DNA of 64,000 bases. Source: Atlantibacter sp032062175 (GTDB taxonomy: Bacteria > Pseudomonadota > Gammaproteobacteria > Enterobacterales > Enterobacteriaceae). Below, piece by piece: positions 42,544 through 52,076 of this stretch (within the stretch, counting starts at the first letter, position 1; the number at the start of each line of letters is the position of its first letter). The DNA is taken from the NCBI RefSeq assembly GCF_032062175.1, contig NZ_DAMBQK010000009.1, forward strand, positions 1-64,000, read 5' to 3'. The notes under the pieces were generated by a model that ran no database searches, was not told the origin of the DNA, and was given only the letters and a program-made list of their open reading frames with translations. The position numbers were made by a program, and so were the translations under genes.

Positions 42544-44565
42544 ATGAACGATAAATTCAGACGGATAACCCTGCTCTGCGTGGGTATGCTTTTCTGCACT
42601 TCAACGACTTCCGCAGCTGACTTTAGTGCCAGTTTTAAAAATACTGACATTCATGAATTTATTGATATCGCCGGAAAGAACCTGAATAAAACGATACTTG
42701 TCGACCCTTCGGTTCAGGGAACAATTTCAGTACGAACTTACGATTTATTGACCCAGGAACAATATTACCAGTTTTTCCTGAGCGTCCTGGACTTATATGG
42801 TTTTACGGCGATACCGATGGATAACGGCATGTTGAAAGTGGTTCGCTCATCAGTCGCCAAAACGTCGGGTGTCCCCATCGCTGATAGCCAGAATCCCGGT
42901 AAAGGTGATGAGATTATTACCCGCGTGGTGCAAATGGTGAACGTGCCGGTCAGGGATCTGGCACCGTTGCTGCGTCAACTCAACGATGCGTCCGGCATCG
43001 GTAACGTGGTCAATTACGAACCGTCGAACGTCCTGCTGCTTACCGGGAAGGCATCCGTGATTAACCGGCTGGTGGATCTGGTTAAACGCGTGGATGCCTC
43101 GGGGGCACAGCAGCGAGAAACCATTTCGCTGCGCTACGGGACCGCAAAAGAAATTGCCGACATGCTCAACAATCTCACCAACGAAGAGCAAAAAGGCCAG
43201 AGCGCCCCCCAGCTCGCCGCCAAAGTGGTGGCGGATAACCGTACCAATACGCTGATCATCAGCGGCTCGCAGTCGGCACGCGAGCGCACCCGCCGCCTGA
43301 TAACCCAGCTCGATCGTTACGAAGTCAGTGAAGGGAAAACCCGCGTTTTCTATCTGAAATATGCCAACGCCACCAAAATCGCCAACGTGCTAAACGGCAT
43401 AGGCGACAAAATCCAGGGCGACCAGGCCAAAGGCGGCGCGCCGGGTAAAACCCCCGCCAGCCCCGGCGCCAGCGCCAGCGGCGGCGGCAACGATCTCAAC
43501 ATCACCGCCGACGATCAAAACAACGCGCTGGTGATCAGCGCCCAGCCCGATGTGATGCAGTCTCTTGAACAGGTTATCGCCCGGCTCGATATTCGCCGCG
43601 CCCAGGTGCTGGTCGAAGCGATTATCGTTGAAGTACAAAACGGCGAGGGAATGAATCTCGGGATCCAATGGATGACCGAACACGGTATATCGCAGTTTAC
43701 CGGCACCGGCATGGGGATTAACCGGGTGAAAATGGGTCTGGATCAGCGTGACATTGATGGCCGTCTGACCGTCACCAACCCGCTCACCAGCGTGCTGAAC
43801 AGCTATAACGGGATTGCCACCGGCTTCTTTAACGGCGATTTCGGCGTGCTGCTCACCGCTATTGCGTCTGACACCAAAAACGACATCTTGTCGACTCCCA
43901 GCGTTGTGACGCTGGATAACAAAGAAGCGTCTTTCAACGTCGGCCAGGATGTGCCGGTGCTGTCCGGCTCCCAGGCCAGTACCACCGGGGATAATGTGTT
44001 TAATACCGTGGAACGCAAAACAATCGGTACCAAATTGAAAGTTACGCCGCTGATTAATGATGACAACTCGGTCCAGCTCAAAATCGAACAGGAAGTTTCC
44101 AGCGTCGATGCGACAACCACCAATAGCGCCCTTGGCCCCACCTTCAATACCCGAACCATCAACAACGAAGTGCTGGTCCGGGATGGACAGACCGTGGTAC
44201 TGGGCGGGCTGGTGGAAGATTTAACCGCCCAAACGGTACAAAAAGTTCCCCTGCTGGGTGATATCCCTCTGATTGGTCAACTGTTTCGCTACACCAGTAA
44301 TACCAAGGGCAAACGCAACCTGATGGTATTTATCCGTCCAACCGTGCTGCGCAACGATGTCGATTACCGCAACTCATCGCGGTCTAAATACAACTACTCC
44401 AGAGATGAGCAACTGAATCGTCAGGAAGAGAAAAAGCTCGGCATTCTGCCACCCAACGATCCGAAAACGCTGCCGCTTTACCCGGAAGGGACATCGCCCG
44501 CCGTCGTACCGAGCTCGACCGTTGCCCCAACGACCCCGAAAGGTCGTAACCCGTTCCGTAATTAA
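42544..44565 (+). CDS. gspD: GspD, type II secretion outer-membrane secretin
   Basis: 673 residues. A signal peptide (cleavage after TTSA, about residue 23) precedes periplasmic domains N0 to N3 (about 27-330) and the secretin beta-barrel (about 350-610). The conserved secretin pattern VPLLGDIPLIGQLFRYTS is near 565-585. A glycine- and serine-rich stretch near 300-318 lies in N3. The proline-rich C-terminal tail (about 615-673) shows no clear pilotin-binding S-domain that I can name. It forms the outer-membrane pore for folded exoproteins. It is the first gene of the operon, with gspE starting 15 bases after its stop. Confidence 0.96.
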   Translation: MNDKFRRITLLCVGMLFCTSTTSAADFSASFKNTDIHEFIDIAGKNLNKTILVDPSVQGTISVRTYDLLTQEQYYQFFLSVLDLYGFTAIPMDNGMLKVVRSSVAKTSGVPIADSQNPGKGDEIITRVVQMVNVPVRDLAPLLRQLNDASGIGNVVNYEPSNVLLLTGKASVINRLVDLVKRVDASGAQQRETISLRYGTAKEIADMLNNLTNEEQKGQSAPQLAAKVVADNRTNTLIISGSQSARERTRRLITQLDRYEVSEGKTRVFYLKYANATKIANVLNGIGDKIQGDQAKGGAPGKTPASPGASASGGGNDLNITADDQNNALVISAQPDVMQSLEQVIARLDIRRAQVLVEAIIVEVQNGEGMNLGIQWMTEHGISQFTGTGMGINRVKMGLDQRDIDGRLTVTNPLTSVLNSYNGIATGFFNGDFGVLLTAIASDTKNDILSTPSVVTLDNKEASFNVGQDVPVLSGSQASTTGDNVFNTVERKTIGTKLKVTPLINDDNSVQLKIEQEVSSVDATTTNSALGPTFNTRTINNEVLVRDGQTVVLGGLVEDLTAQTVQKVPLLGDIPLIGQLFRYTSNTKGKRNLMVFIRPTVLRNDVDYRNSSRSKYNYSRDEQLNRQEEKKLGILPPNDPKTLPLYPEGTSPAVVPSSTVAPTTPKGRNPFRN

Positions 44566-44580
44566 ACCCGGGAGCGATTT

Positions 44581-46062
44581 ATGGACTCGACCAGTAAAGC
44601 TTTTTGCTCTTATGGCTATGCCCGGGAAAACGGCATTGTCATGGCTGATGAACAGATCTATATCCGCGAGCACACGCCCCTGAGCGCGCTGCTGGAAATG
44701 CAGCGCATGATACAGCGCCCGTTTGCACCGGTGATCCTGACGCCAGAAGCCTTTGACGAGATCCTGGCGCGTATCTGGCAGCAAAGTACCGGCATGTCTC
44801 AGCAAATCATGGAGGACATGGATGCGGATATCGACCTGATGGCCCTGACCGAGGAGATCCCGGATAACGAAGATCTGCTGGAAAACGACGAAAATTCCCC
44901 GGTCATCCGGCTGATTAACGCCATTCTTGGCGAAGCGGTAAAAGAAAACGCGTCCGATATCCATATCGAAACTTTCGAGAAAACCCTCAGCATCCGCTTT
45001 CGCGTGGACGGCGTGCTGCAATCGATATTGCAGCACGCGCGCAAGCTGGCTCCGCTGCTGGTGTCCCGTATTAAAGTGATGTCCAAACTGGATATCGCCG
45101 AAAAACGGCTTCCACAGGATGGCCGTATTTCCCTGCGCATTGGCAAACGCGCCATTGATGTGCGCGTCTCGACCATCCCGTCGCAGTATGGCGAACGCGT
45201 GGTTATGCGTCTGCTGGATAAATCCAAAATGCAGATGAACCTGACGCAGCTCGGGTTATCGGAAGAAGACCTGCACTATATGCAGGAATTTATCGCCAAA
45301 CCCCACGGGATCATTCTGGTCACCGGTCCGACCGGTTCGGGGAAAAGTACCACCCTGTACGCGGTGCTCTCCTCTCTCGATCGCAACCAGCGCAACATCC
45401 TCACCGTTGAAGATCCAATTGAATATGAGCTGGAAGGCGTCGGCCAAACCCAGGTCAACCCGCGCGTGGATATGACCTTTGCCCGTGGCCTGCGCGCCAT
45501 TCTGCGCCAGGACCCCGATGTGGTGATGGTTGGGGAAATCCGCGACAGCGAAACGGCGCAAATCGCGGTTCAGGCTTCGCTCACCGGCCACCTGGTAATG
45601 TCGACCCTGCACACCAACAGCGCCACCGGCGCAATTACCCGCCTGCGGGATATGGGGCTGGAGTCGTTTTTAATCGGATCGTCGCTGCTCGGCGTCGTGG
45701 CCCAACGCCTGGTACGGCGGCTGTGCCAGCACTGTAAACAGCCGGTAGAACTGACGCCACAGGAAGCCGAAATGTTCGATTTTATGCCCTACCCGCCGAA
45801 ACAGGTTTGGGCGGCGCAAGGGTGCGAAAAGTGCCGTAACAACGGCTATGCAGGCCGCGCCGGCATCCACGAACTTCTGGTGATGGATGCCGAACTGCGG
45901 CGCGCCATAAACGATAACCAGGATGAGATGACCATGGAGCCGATCCTGCGCAAAAGCACCCGTAGCCTGCGCCAGAACGGCTTACTGAAAGTGGTGCAAG
46001 GGATCACCTCGCTGGATGAAGTGCTGCGCGTGACCACCACCGGCCAGGGAGACGACGAGTAA
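44581..46062 (+). CDS. gspE: GspE, type II secretion assembly ATPase
   Basis: 493 residues. The N-terminal N1E domain binds GspL. The ATPase core has Walker A GPTGSGKST (residues 249-257), the Asp and His boxes (VEDPIEY, LHTNSA) and Walker B DPDVVMVGEIRD. The C-terminal zinc module has C382, C385, C415 and C418. All catalytic motifs are intact, in contrast to GspA. It powers pseudopilus assembly from the cytoplasmic side. A GGGAG ribosome binding site precedes the ATG; the stop overlaps the gspF start by one base. Confidence 0.97.
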   Translation: MDSTSKAFCSYGYARENGIVMADEQIYIREHTPLSALLEMQRMIQRPFAPVILTPEAFDEILARIWQQSTGMSQQIMEDMDADIDLMALTEEIPDNEDLLENDENSPVIRLINAILGEAVKENASDIHIETFEKTLSIRFRVDGVLQSILQHARKLAPLLVSRIKVMSKLDIAEKRLPQDGRISLRIGKRAIDVRVSTIPSQYGERVVMRLLDKSKMQMNLTQLGLSEEDLHYMQEFIAKPHGIILVTGPTGSGKSTTLYAVLSSLDRNQRNILTVEDPIEYELEGVGQTQVNPRVDMTFARGLRAILRQDPDVVMVGEIRDSETAQIAVQASLTGHLVMSTLHTNSATGAITRLRDMGLESFLIGSSLLGVVAQRLVRRLCQHCKQPVELTPQEAEMFDFMPYPPKQVWAAQGCEKCRNNGYAGRAGIHELLVMDAELRRAINDNQDEMTMEPILRKSTRSLRQNGLLKVVQGITSLDEVLRVTTTGQGDDE

Positions 46063-47267
46063 TGGCCTGGTATGCCTGGCGAGCCACGACGCCGAATGGC
46101 AAATCCGAGCGCGGCACAATGCAGGCCGACACGCCGCGCCAGGTGCGCCAGCATCTGCGCGAACAGGGCATGACGCCGGTCAGCATAGAAGAAACCGCCG
46201 CGCCGGGAGCCGGTAAGGCCGCGCGCGGGAAGAAGTTCTCCAGCAATTCGCTGGCGCTGTTTACCCGCCAGCTGGCGACGCTTACTAATGCCGCCTTGCC
46301 GCTGGAAAGCGCGTTGCGGGTCATCGCCCGGCAAACGGAAGATAAAAAATTCGCCCAGGCGCTGGTATCGGTGCACGAAAAAGTGGTTGAAGGGCATTCA
46401 CTGTCGGAAGCGCTAGCGGAATATCCGCAAACTTTCGACAACTTATATCGCACCCTGGTGACCGCAGGTGAAAAAACCGGTCATCTCGGCAGCGTGCTGG
46501 ATAAGCTGGCGGACTATAACGAAATCCGCCAGCAGATGAAGAGTAAATTAACGCAGGCGATGGTCTACCCGATTACGCTGACTATTGTTGCCATTACCGT
46601 TATCAGTATTTTGCTGGTTGCCGTTGTGCCGCAGGTTGTGGGCCAGTTTGTGCAAATGAAACAGGAACTGCCATTTACTACCCGCACCTTAATTGTGGTG
46701 AGTGATTTTTTAACCGCTTACGGGCTGTATATTCTGGTGGCGATAGTGGGAGCAATTATTGGCTTTCGATTCTGGCTTAAAAAAGGCAATAACCGAATGC
46801 GCTATCACCGCTGGCAGGTGAAATCCTCCCCATTACAGAAACTGGTGCGGGCGATTAACAGCGCCCGATATATACGCACCCTGAGCATATTACAGGCCAG
46901 CGGCGTGCCGTTATTAGAAGCGATGATCATTTCCGTTGATGGCCTGGAGAATTTATTTGTCCGCGAACGGTTATTAGAGGCCGCCGATAAAGTCCGCCAG
47001 GGGGCAACATTAAATTCTTCGTTAGAACAAACCCAGCTATTTCCGCCGATGATGCTGTATATGGTGGCGTCCGGCGAGGAGAGCGGCGAACTGGGCCCAC
47101 TGATGGAGCGGGCCGCCGATAACCAGGACAAAGGATTGCAGCACCGCATCACCCTGACGCTGGCGATCTTCGAACCGGTGCTGGTGATTACAATGGCAAG
47201 TGTCGTGTTATTTATCGTGATGTCGATTCTGCAACCGATATTGCAACTTAACAATATGGTGGGATGA
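46062..47267 (+). CDS. gspF: GspF, inner-membrane platform protein
   Basis: 401 residues with two homologous cytoplasmic GspF/PilC domains (about 70-190 and 270-390) and three membrane helices (about 170-190, 220-240 and 370-392). It is the polytopic platform on which GspE acts to assemble the pseudopilus. The pattern LFTRQLATLTNAALPLESALRVI is typical of the family. It starts on the last base of the gspE stop and overlaps gspG by four bases, consistent with coupled translation. Confidence 0.97.
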   Translation: MAWYAWRATTPNGKSERGTMQADTPRQVRQHLREQGMTPVSIEETAAPGAGKAARGKKFSSNSLALFTRQLATLTNAALPLESALRVIARQTEDKKFAQALVSVHEKVVEGHSLSEALAEYPQTFDNLYRTLVTAGEKTGHLGSVLDKLADYNEIRQQMKSKLTQAMVYPITLTIVAITVISILLVAVVPQVVGQFVQMKQELPFTTRTLIVVSDFLTAYGLYILVAIVGAIIGFRFWLKKGNNRMRYHRWQVKSSPLQKLVRAINSARYIRTLSILQASGVPLLEAMIISVDGLENLFVRERLLEAADKVRQGATLNSSLEQTQLFPPMMLYMVASGEESGELGPLMERAADNQDKGLQHRITLTLAIFEPVLVITMASVVLFIVMSILQPILQLNNMVG

Positions 47268-47752
47268 GAAACGCTATGAAAATATCAATGAACGCCGCTC
47301 GGGAATTACGTCATCAACGTGGCTTCACCCTGCTGGAAATAATGGTCGTTATCGTTATCCTGGGCATTCTGGCCAGTATGGTGGTGCCCAATTTAATGAG
47401 CAACAAAGAGCGCGCAGATAAACAAAAAGCGGTCAGCGATATTATCGCCTTAGAAAACGCGCTCGATATGTACAAACTGGATAATCACCGCTACCCGACG
47501 ACCGAACAGGGATTAAATGCCTTAGTCACCAAACCGGAATTATCTCCGGTGCCGGATAACTATCGCTCGGACGGTTATATCAAACGTCTGCCGCAAGACC
47601 CCTGGGGCAATGACTATTTAATTGTTAGCCCCGGCGAACATGGTCCGATCGATGTCTTTTCTTCCGGCCCGGATGCCGAACCGAATACCCCGGATGATGT
47701 GACTAACTGGACCCTGGATAAAAAACCGGGCGATGGGCAGGAACAAAAATGA
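47264..47752 (+). CDS. gspG: GspG, major pseudopilin
   Basis: Up to 162 residues from the ATG at 47264; an ATG four codons later is possible. The prepilin peptidase site is RG-FTLLEIMVVIVILG, with cleavage after glycine and glutamate at +5. The C-terminal calcium-binding region characteristic of GspG (FSSGPDAEPNTPDDVTNW) is present. It polymerises into the pseudopilus that pushes substrate through GspD. The prepilin peptidase GspO is encoded at the end of the same operon. Confidence 0.96.
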   Translation: MRNAMKISMNAARELRHQRGFTLLEIMVVIVILGILASMVVPNLMSNKERADKQKAVSDIIALENALDMYKLDNHRYPTTEQGLNALVTKPELSPVPDNYRSDGYIKRLPQDPWGNDYLIVSPGEHGPIDVFSSGPDAEPNTPDDVTNWTLDKKPGDGQEQK

Positions 47753-48252
47753 TCGCCACGCGACAACGGGGGTTCACCTTATTAGAGGTGATGCTGGCCG
47801 TCATGATCTTCGCCAGCAGCGCGCTGCTGGTGGTGATGACCATCCCGGATCGCAGCGGGCCTGGCGTGTTCGGGCAGCAATTTAAAACGCTGCTGGAATA
47901 CGCATCATCACGGGCCGTGATGGAGGGCAACATCATCGGGATGGTGATGACTGACCGGGAGTTTCTGCTGGTTGAGCTTAATCACAACGATGTGCCGACG
48001 GACCAGGCCGCCGCCTGGCGTCCGCTGGATGCAGGACGCGTCACTACCCGGGGCGAGTTCCCGGACAATGTGCGGATTGCGCTGGTGCCGCAACGCCTTG
48101 CGGAATCCCTGGCGTCGCCGCCGCAGATCCTGTTTTTACCGGATGGCGAGGCCAGCGCCTTTACGCTGTCGCTCAGCGCTATCGGGGAACAGCAAGGCTT
48201 TGATGTTGTGTCAAAGGGCGCAATGCCGATCACCCTGGTCAATAAGGAATAA
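47749..48252 (+). CDS. gspH: GspH, minor pseudopilin
   Basis: 167 residues with a short leader, the cleavage site RG-FTLLEVMLAVMIF and glutamate at +5. The rest is a beta-rich GspH-type globular domain with little further conservation. It belongs to the tip complex of the pseudopilus with GspI, GspJ and GspK. It overlaps the gspG stop by four bases, and an AGGAA precedes the ATG. Confidence 0.92.
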   Translation: MIATRQRGFTLLEVMLAVMIFASSALLVVMTIPDRSGPGVFGQQFKTLLEYASSRAVMEGNIIGMVMTDREFLLVELNHNDVPTDQAAAWRPLDAGRVTTRGEFPDNVRIALVPQRLAESLASPPQILFLPDGEASAFTLSLSAIGEQQGFDVVSKGAMPITLVNKE

Positions 48253-48254
48253 CT

Positions 48255-48629
48255 ATGGCGCACCGTGAATCTGGAATGACATTGCTGGAAGTCATGGTTG
48301 CGCTGGCTATTTTTTCCACCGCCGCACTGGCGTTGATGAACACCATCAGCGTGAGCACCAATTATACCGGGCGGCTTGGCGATGTATTACGGGCGAGTTG
48401 GGTAGCGGAAAATATCATTGCCGAGGCACATCTGTCCTCGAATAAATTCACCCAGGAGCCGCAGCAAGATACGGTCACTATGGGCGGACAGGCGTGGCGC
48501 TGGCAGGCGCAAATGGTGAAAGACGAAGCCGGTAAACCCACTAATCAGGTCTCGGTTTACCCGCCGGAAGAGAATGCAAGTGCGCTGGTGACGTTATCGG
48601 ATGCATCCGTCTGGAGCAGCGATGAATAG
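48255..48629 (+). CDS. gspI: GspI, minor pseudopilin
   Basis: 124 residues with leader MAHRESG, then MTLLEVMVALAIFS with glutamate at +5. The length and the position between gspH and gspJ identify it as GspI, which forms the core of the pseudopilus tip. The start follows the gspH stop after two bases. Confidence 0.93.
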   Translation: MAHRESGMTLLEVMVALAIFSTAALALMNTISVSTNYTGRLGDVLRASWVAENIIAEAHLSSNKFTQEPQQDTVTMGGQAWRWQAQMVKDEAGKPTNQVSVYPPEENASALVTLSDASVWSSDE

Positions 48630-49365
48630 CAGGGTTCGCCGCCAACAGGGCTTCACATTGTTGGAAGTCATGATTGCCCTGATGGTCTTTGCGATGATCA
48701 GCATGATGGCCTGGCAAATTATCCACGGGGCCATGGAAAACGCCGCGTTTACCGATAAGCAGACGGCGAACCTGAGCCAGTTGCAACTGACCTACAGCCG
48801 GCTTGAACGCGACATGACGCAAATGGTGCCTCGCCCGGTTCATGGTGACGATAGCGCGTTTCATCAGCAGCAGCAGGCGATTGCCTTTACCACCCAGGAC
48901 AACCTGGCCGCATTTGGACGCCCCGCAGAGCCGGACATTTTACGCGTTACCTGGCTGCTGGATAAGAACACGCTGTGGCGGGAATTCTCCCCTGCCCTTG
49001 ATATGGCCTCGGCTACCCAGGGCACGCGGGTGCCGGTGCTGGAACATGTGAAAGCCGTGCAATGGCGCTTTTTCCAGGACGGATGGCGGCCCAACTGGGA
49101 AAGCAAAACCGACATCCCGCAGGGCGTTGAGCTGACCCTGACTATGGAAAACGACGAGCAGTGGCGCTGGGTGTTTGTCGCCACCGACGGATGGCCGCCG
49201 TTGACCACCAACGCAGGCAGCGAAGACGCTGCGGCGAACCCGGAACAGCCAAACGCCGAACCCGATACGCAAGACGGCACTGCCGCACCCGCTGACAACA
49301 AGGCGCAAGCCCCGTCAGGCGCAGCAGGACAAACACCCGCACAACCACAAGGAGGCACGCAATGA
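48622..49365 (+). CDS. gspJ: GspJ, minor pseudopilin
   Basis: 247 residues from the ATG at 48622, which has a GGAG seven bases upstream and overlaps the gspI stop by eight bases; a frame from 48601 exists but is less likely. The cleavage site is QG-FTLLEVMIALMVF. After the globular domain (to about residue 195) the protein carries an unusual C-terminal tail of about 50 residues rich in Ala, Pro, Gly, Asn and Gln, which is probably disordered. Confidence 0.93.
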   Translation: MNSRVRRQQGFTLLEVMIALMVFAMISMMAWQIIHGAMENAAFTDKQTANLSQLQLTYSRLERDMTQMVPRPVHGDDSAFHQQQQAIAFTTQDNLAAFGRPAEPDILRVTWLLDKNTLWREFSPALDMASATQGTRVPVLEHVKAVQWRFFQDGWRPNWESKTDIPQGVELTLTMENDEQWRWVFVATDGWPPLTTNAGSEDAAANPEQPNAEPDTQDGTAAPADNKAQAPSGAAGQTPAQPQGGTQ

Positions 49366-50420
49366 GCAAAACTCGTGAACAACGTCAGCGCGGCGTCGCG
49401 TTGCTGGTGGTGCTGATCCTGTTAGTGCTGATGTCGGTGATGGCCGCGCGGATAAGCCAGCAATTTACCGGCAATCTGCAACGTATTCAGTACCAGATCA
49501 GCCAGCAGAAGCTGCGCTGGGCCATTCTCAGCGCCGACAGCCAGATTCGTCGCGCGCTGGAGAAAGACATGGCGGATCCGCAGAAAGCCGGAGCCTTCAA
49601 GCAGCTCTGGGACGAAACGCTGGAAACCGACGTTGACGGCGCGGTGGTGAAGAGCGAAGTGGTTGACGGGCAAAATTGTTTCAACGTCAATTCCCTACTC
49701 CCTTCGCCAGAGCGCGCTGCGGCAACTCCGACCGCCACAGCCAACGCCACACCGGACAACGCCGACCCCAATGCCGGTTTGTCTGAGGAAGAACAGCGCA
49801 AAAAAGTGGTGGAATACCTGCTCAACAGTACCGGGATTAACCCGATGACCGCCGAGACGCTCTACAAACAGCTCAGCGATTATCTGGGAATTGAAAATAG
49901 CGATCCCACTGCCAGCGCCATTGATTACACCCAGGCCTACGCCGCCCAAAAACCGCCGCGCGTGCCAGCGCGTCAGATGATGTACTCCATCAGCGAGATA
50001 AAACTGTTGCCCGATTTCCCGATCGGTTATTACCCGCGCGTGGCAAAGCTGTTCTGTGCGCTGCCGACCACCCAAACCGCGGTAAATGTGAATACCCTCG
50101 GGCGCGACCAGGCTCCGCTGCTTTCTGCCCTGTTCTTCGGCAATCTGACGCCGGAAGACGTGATGCGCCTTATCGATCAGCGCCCGGAAACCGGTTGGGA
50201 AACCGTGGACAGCTTTAAAGAGCAACTCGAAAAACAGTTTCCGGTGAAAAGCCAGTCGGTAAATTTGGGCTCATATATCACCACCACCAGCCATTTTTTT
50301 ACCGTGTACCACATCGGTAAAACGGACTCGTTAACGCTGCGTAGCGCTGACGGCCTGTATATCAACGCAGAGGCGGGCAACCAGATGCTGTGGTCCCGCC
50401 GTTATCGCCTTGTCGATTAA
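49362..50420 (+). CDS. gspK: GspK, minor pseudopilin at the pseudopilus tip
   Basis: 352 residues, the large minor pseudopilin. The cleavage region is QRG-VALLVVLILLVLM; as usual for GspK it lacks the glutamate at +5. A large alpha domain is inserted in the pilin fold, including an Ala-, Thr- and Asn-rich segment around 115-135. It caps the GspI-J-K tip and controls pilus length. It overlaps gspJ by four bases. Confidence 0.95.
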   Translation: MSKTREQRQRGVALLVVLILLVLMSVMAARISQQFTGNLQRIQYQISQQKLRWAILSADSQIRRALEKDMADPQKAGAFKQLWDETLETDVDGAVVKSEVVDGQNCFNVNSLLPSPERAAATPTATANATPDNADPNAGLSEEEQRKKVVEYLLNSTGINPMTAETLYKQLSDYLGIENSDPTASAIDYTQAYAAQKPPRVPARQMMYSISEIKLLPDFPIGYYPRVAKLFCALPTTQTAVNVNTLGRDQAPLLSALFFGNLTPEDVMRLIDQRPETGWETVDSFKEQLEKQFPVKSQSVNLGSYITTTSHFFTVYHIGKTDSLTLRSADGLYINAEAGNQMLWSRRYRLVD

Positions 50421-50433
50421 AAGGAATGCGCCA

Positions 50434-51600
50434 ATGAAAGAAGCATTACTCATCAGGCCAGGCTCGAAACCCGACGATATTGTCTGGTGGTGCGTTCCCG
50501 GTTCGCCGGACGAACCCGCGCAACTGAATGGCTGGGCGCAGTTAAGCGCGTTGTCACAACACCCGCTCGCCAAATCGGTATGCCTGCTGATCCCCGCCAG
50601 CGAAGCGATCTTCCGTGAATTTACGCTGGTGAAAAAAGGGCCGTTCAGCCAGACGCCACAGTACAGTTGGCTGGCTGAAGAGACGCTGATGGGTGATGTG
50701 GAAGATCTGCACTGGACCCCGGTGCGCAAAGTGGGCAATCAGGTGGTGGCGGTGGCCGTTAACGCCACCCAACTCCAGCGCTGGATCGACGCCTGTCACG
50801 ATGCGGGTTTAGAGGTCATCAAAGCCGTGCCGGACGCGTTGTTGCTGCCGCTGAATAATGACGGGGTAACCTTTGTGGCGCTGGAAGATGAATGGTGGAT
50901 CCGGCAAAGCGAAACGCAGGCAACGGTGATTGCCGCGCCGTTGTTACCCGTCGTGTTTGAGCGCCTGGGTGAAGGCAATCACCAGTGCTACGGCGAAATG
51001 CCCGCTAACTTCAGCACGGCGGTGGAAGCGAATCCCTGGCAGCATCCGCTGCTGCTGATCCAACCGGAACTGCGTGCGAAGAAACTGAATATGCTGCACG
51101 GCCCGTTCGGCCAGCAGGCAGATTTAAAAGACGAAATACGCCGCTGGCGCAAACCGCTGATCGGCACCGTGGTGCTGGCGCTGCTGCTCAGTTTGCTGCC
51201 GCAACTCGCCAATTTCTGGCAGATCAAAACCCGCCAGAACGAAGCGGAGCAATCGGTCCAGGCGACATTTGCCGACTATTTTCCGCGTGCGAACTTCACA
51301 ACCAATTTGAAGTACCACTTTACCCAGCAGCTTAAAAACCCGCCGCGCGATTTCTTTTTCGACATCGCCCAGCTGGATCGCACAAAGAGCGCATTTACCG
51401 ACATTCAGATGGGCGTCATTCGCTACGAGAATGCCCAACGGATTTTCACCGTTGATGTCACCGCCCCCAGCAAAGCGCGCGTTGAGGCGTTTGTGAACCA
51501 GGCCAAACCCACCTTCATCTTTGAAATTGAGGGCGGTAACGACAACGCGGCGGATAAAACCTTCTCTGCGGTTCTGAAAAGTCAGGCAGGTAAAAAATGA
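50434..51600 (+). CDS. gspL: GspL, inner-membrane protein that recruits GspE
   Basis: 388 residues. A cytoplasmic actin-like domain (about 1-235) is followed by one membrane helix (about 246-266, PLIGTVVLALLLSLLPQLANFW) and a periplasmic ferredoxin-like domain. It anchors the ATPase GspE to the platform and pairs with GspM. The start at 50434 lies behind AAGGAATG. It overlaps gspM by four bases. Confidence 0.95.
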   Translation: MKEALLIRPGSKPDDIVWWCVPGSPDEPAQLNGWAQLSALSQHPLAKSVCLLIPASEAIFREFTLVKKGPFSQTPQYSWLAEETLMGDVEDLHWTPVRKVGNQVVAVAVNATQLQRWIDACHDAGLEVIKAVPDALLLPLNNDGVTFVALEDEWWIRQSETQATVIAAPLLPVVFERLGEGNHQCYGEMPANFSTAVEANPWQHPLLLIQPELRAKKLNMLHGPFGQQADLKDEIRRWRKPLIGTVVLALLLSLLPQLANFWQIKTRQNEAEQSVQATFADYFPRANFTTNLKYHFTQQLKNPPRDFFFDIAQLDRTKSAFTDIQMGVIRYENAQRIFTVDVTAPSKARVEAFVNQAKPTFIFEIEGGNDNAADKTFSAVLKSQAGKK

Positions 51601-52076
51601 AACAGAAACTCAGCGCCTGGTTTAACGCCCGTAACGGGCGAGAAAAGATGATGGTGATGCTGATGTTTTTCGCCTTCATCTGGGTGGTGATTTTTTACGG
51701 CATCTGGCAACCGCTGCAAGGCACGATTGATGAAGGAAAAGCCGCGATCGATCGCGCCAACAGCACCCAAACCTGGATGCAGCAGCAGGTGGTGGAAAAC
51801 GATTTACGCGTGCAGCGCCTGCGGGTCGCCAACCCGCAACAGGCCATCACCGACAGCCTGAAGCAGAGCAACATCCCGCACACGCCGCCTGCGGTGCAGG
51901 GGCAAAAAGCGACGGTAACCCTGGAGCCCGTGTCGTTTGCCGCGTTTTATCAGTGGTACGTCGTGCTCAACCGCACGTCGGGCGTCCAGTTAGATACCGT
52001 GCAAATGACGCCGCTGGGTAAAGATGACAGCGCGTTAAAAATTGAATTGACGTTGTTTTGGGGGAAAGCGCCATGA
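51597..52076 (+). CDS. gspM: GspM, inner-membrane partner of GspL
   Basis: 159 residues with a short cytoplasmic start, one membrane helix (about 17-38) and a periplasmic ferredoxin-like domain. This is the standard GspM layout. It stabilises GspL and the assembly platform. No gspN follows, which is common in enterobacterial systems; its stop overlaps the gspO start by four bases. Confidence 0.93.
   Translation: MKQKLSAWFNARNGREKMMVMLMFFAFIWVVIFYGIWQPLQGTIDEGKAAIDRANSTQTWMQQQVVENDLRVQRLRVANPQQAITDSLKQSNIPHTPPAVQGQKATVTLEPVSFAAFYQWYVVLNRTSGVQLDTVQMTPLGKDDSALKIELTLFWGKAP

Noticed and set aside
42544..44565. Reading the gsp operon as lacking GspC function entirely
   Set aside because: The gene at 59316-59762 has a membrane helix and an HR-like domain, so absence of gspC from the operon is better explained by displacement.
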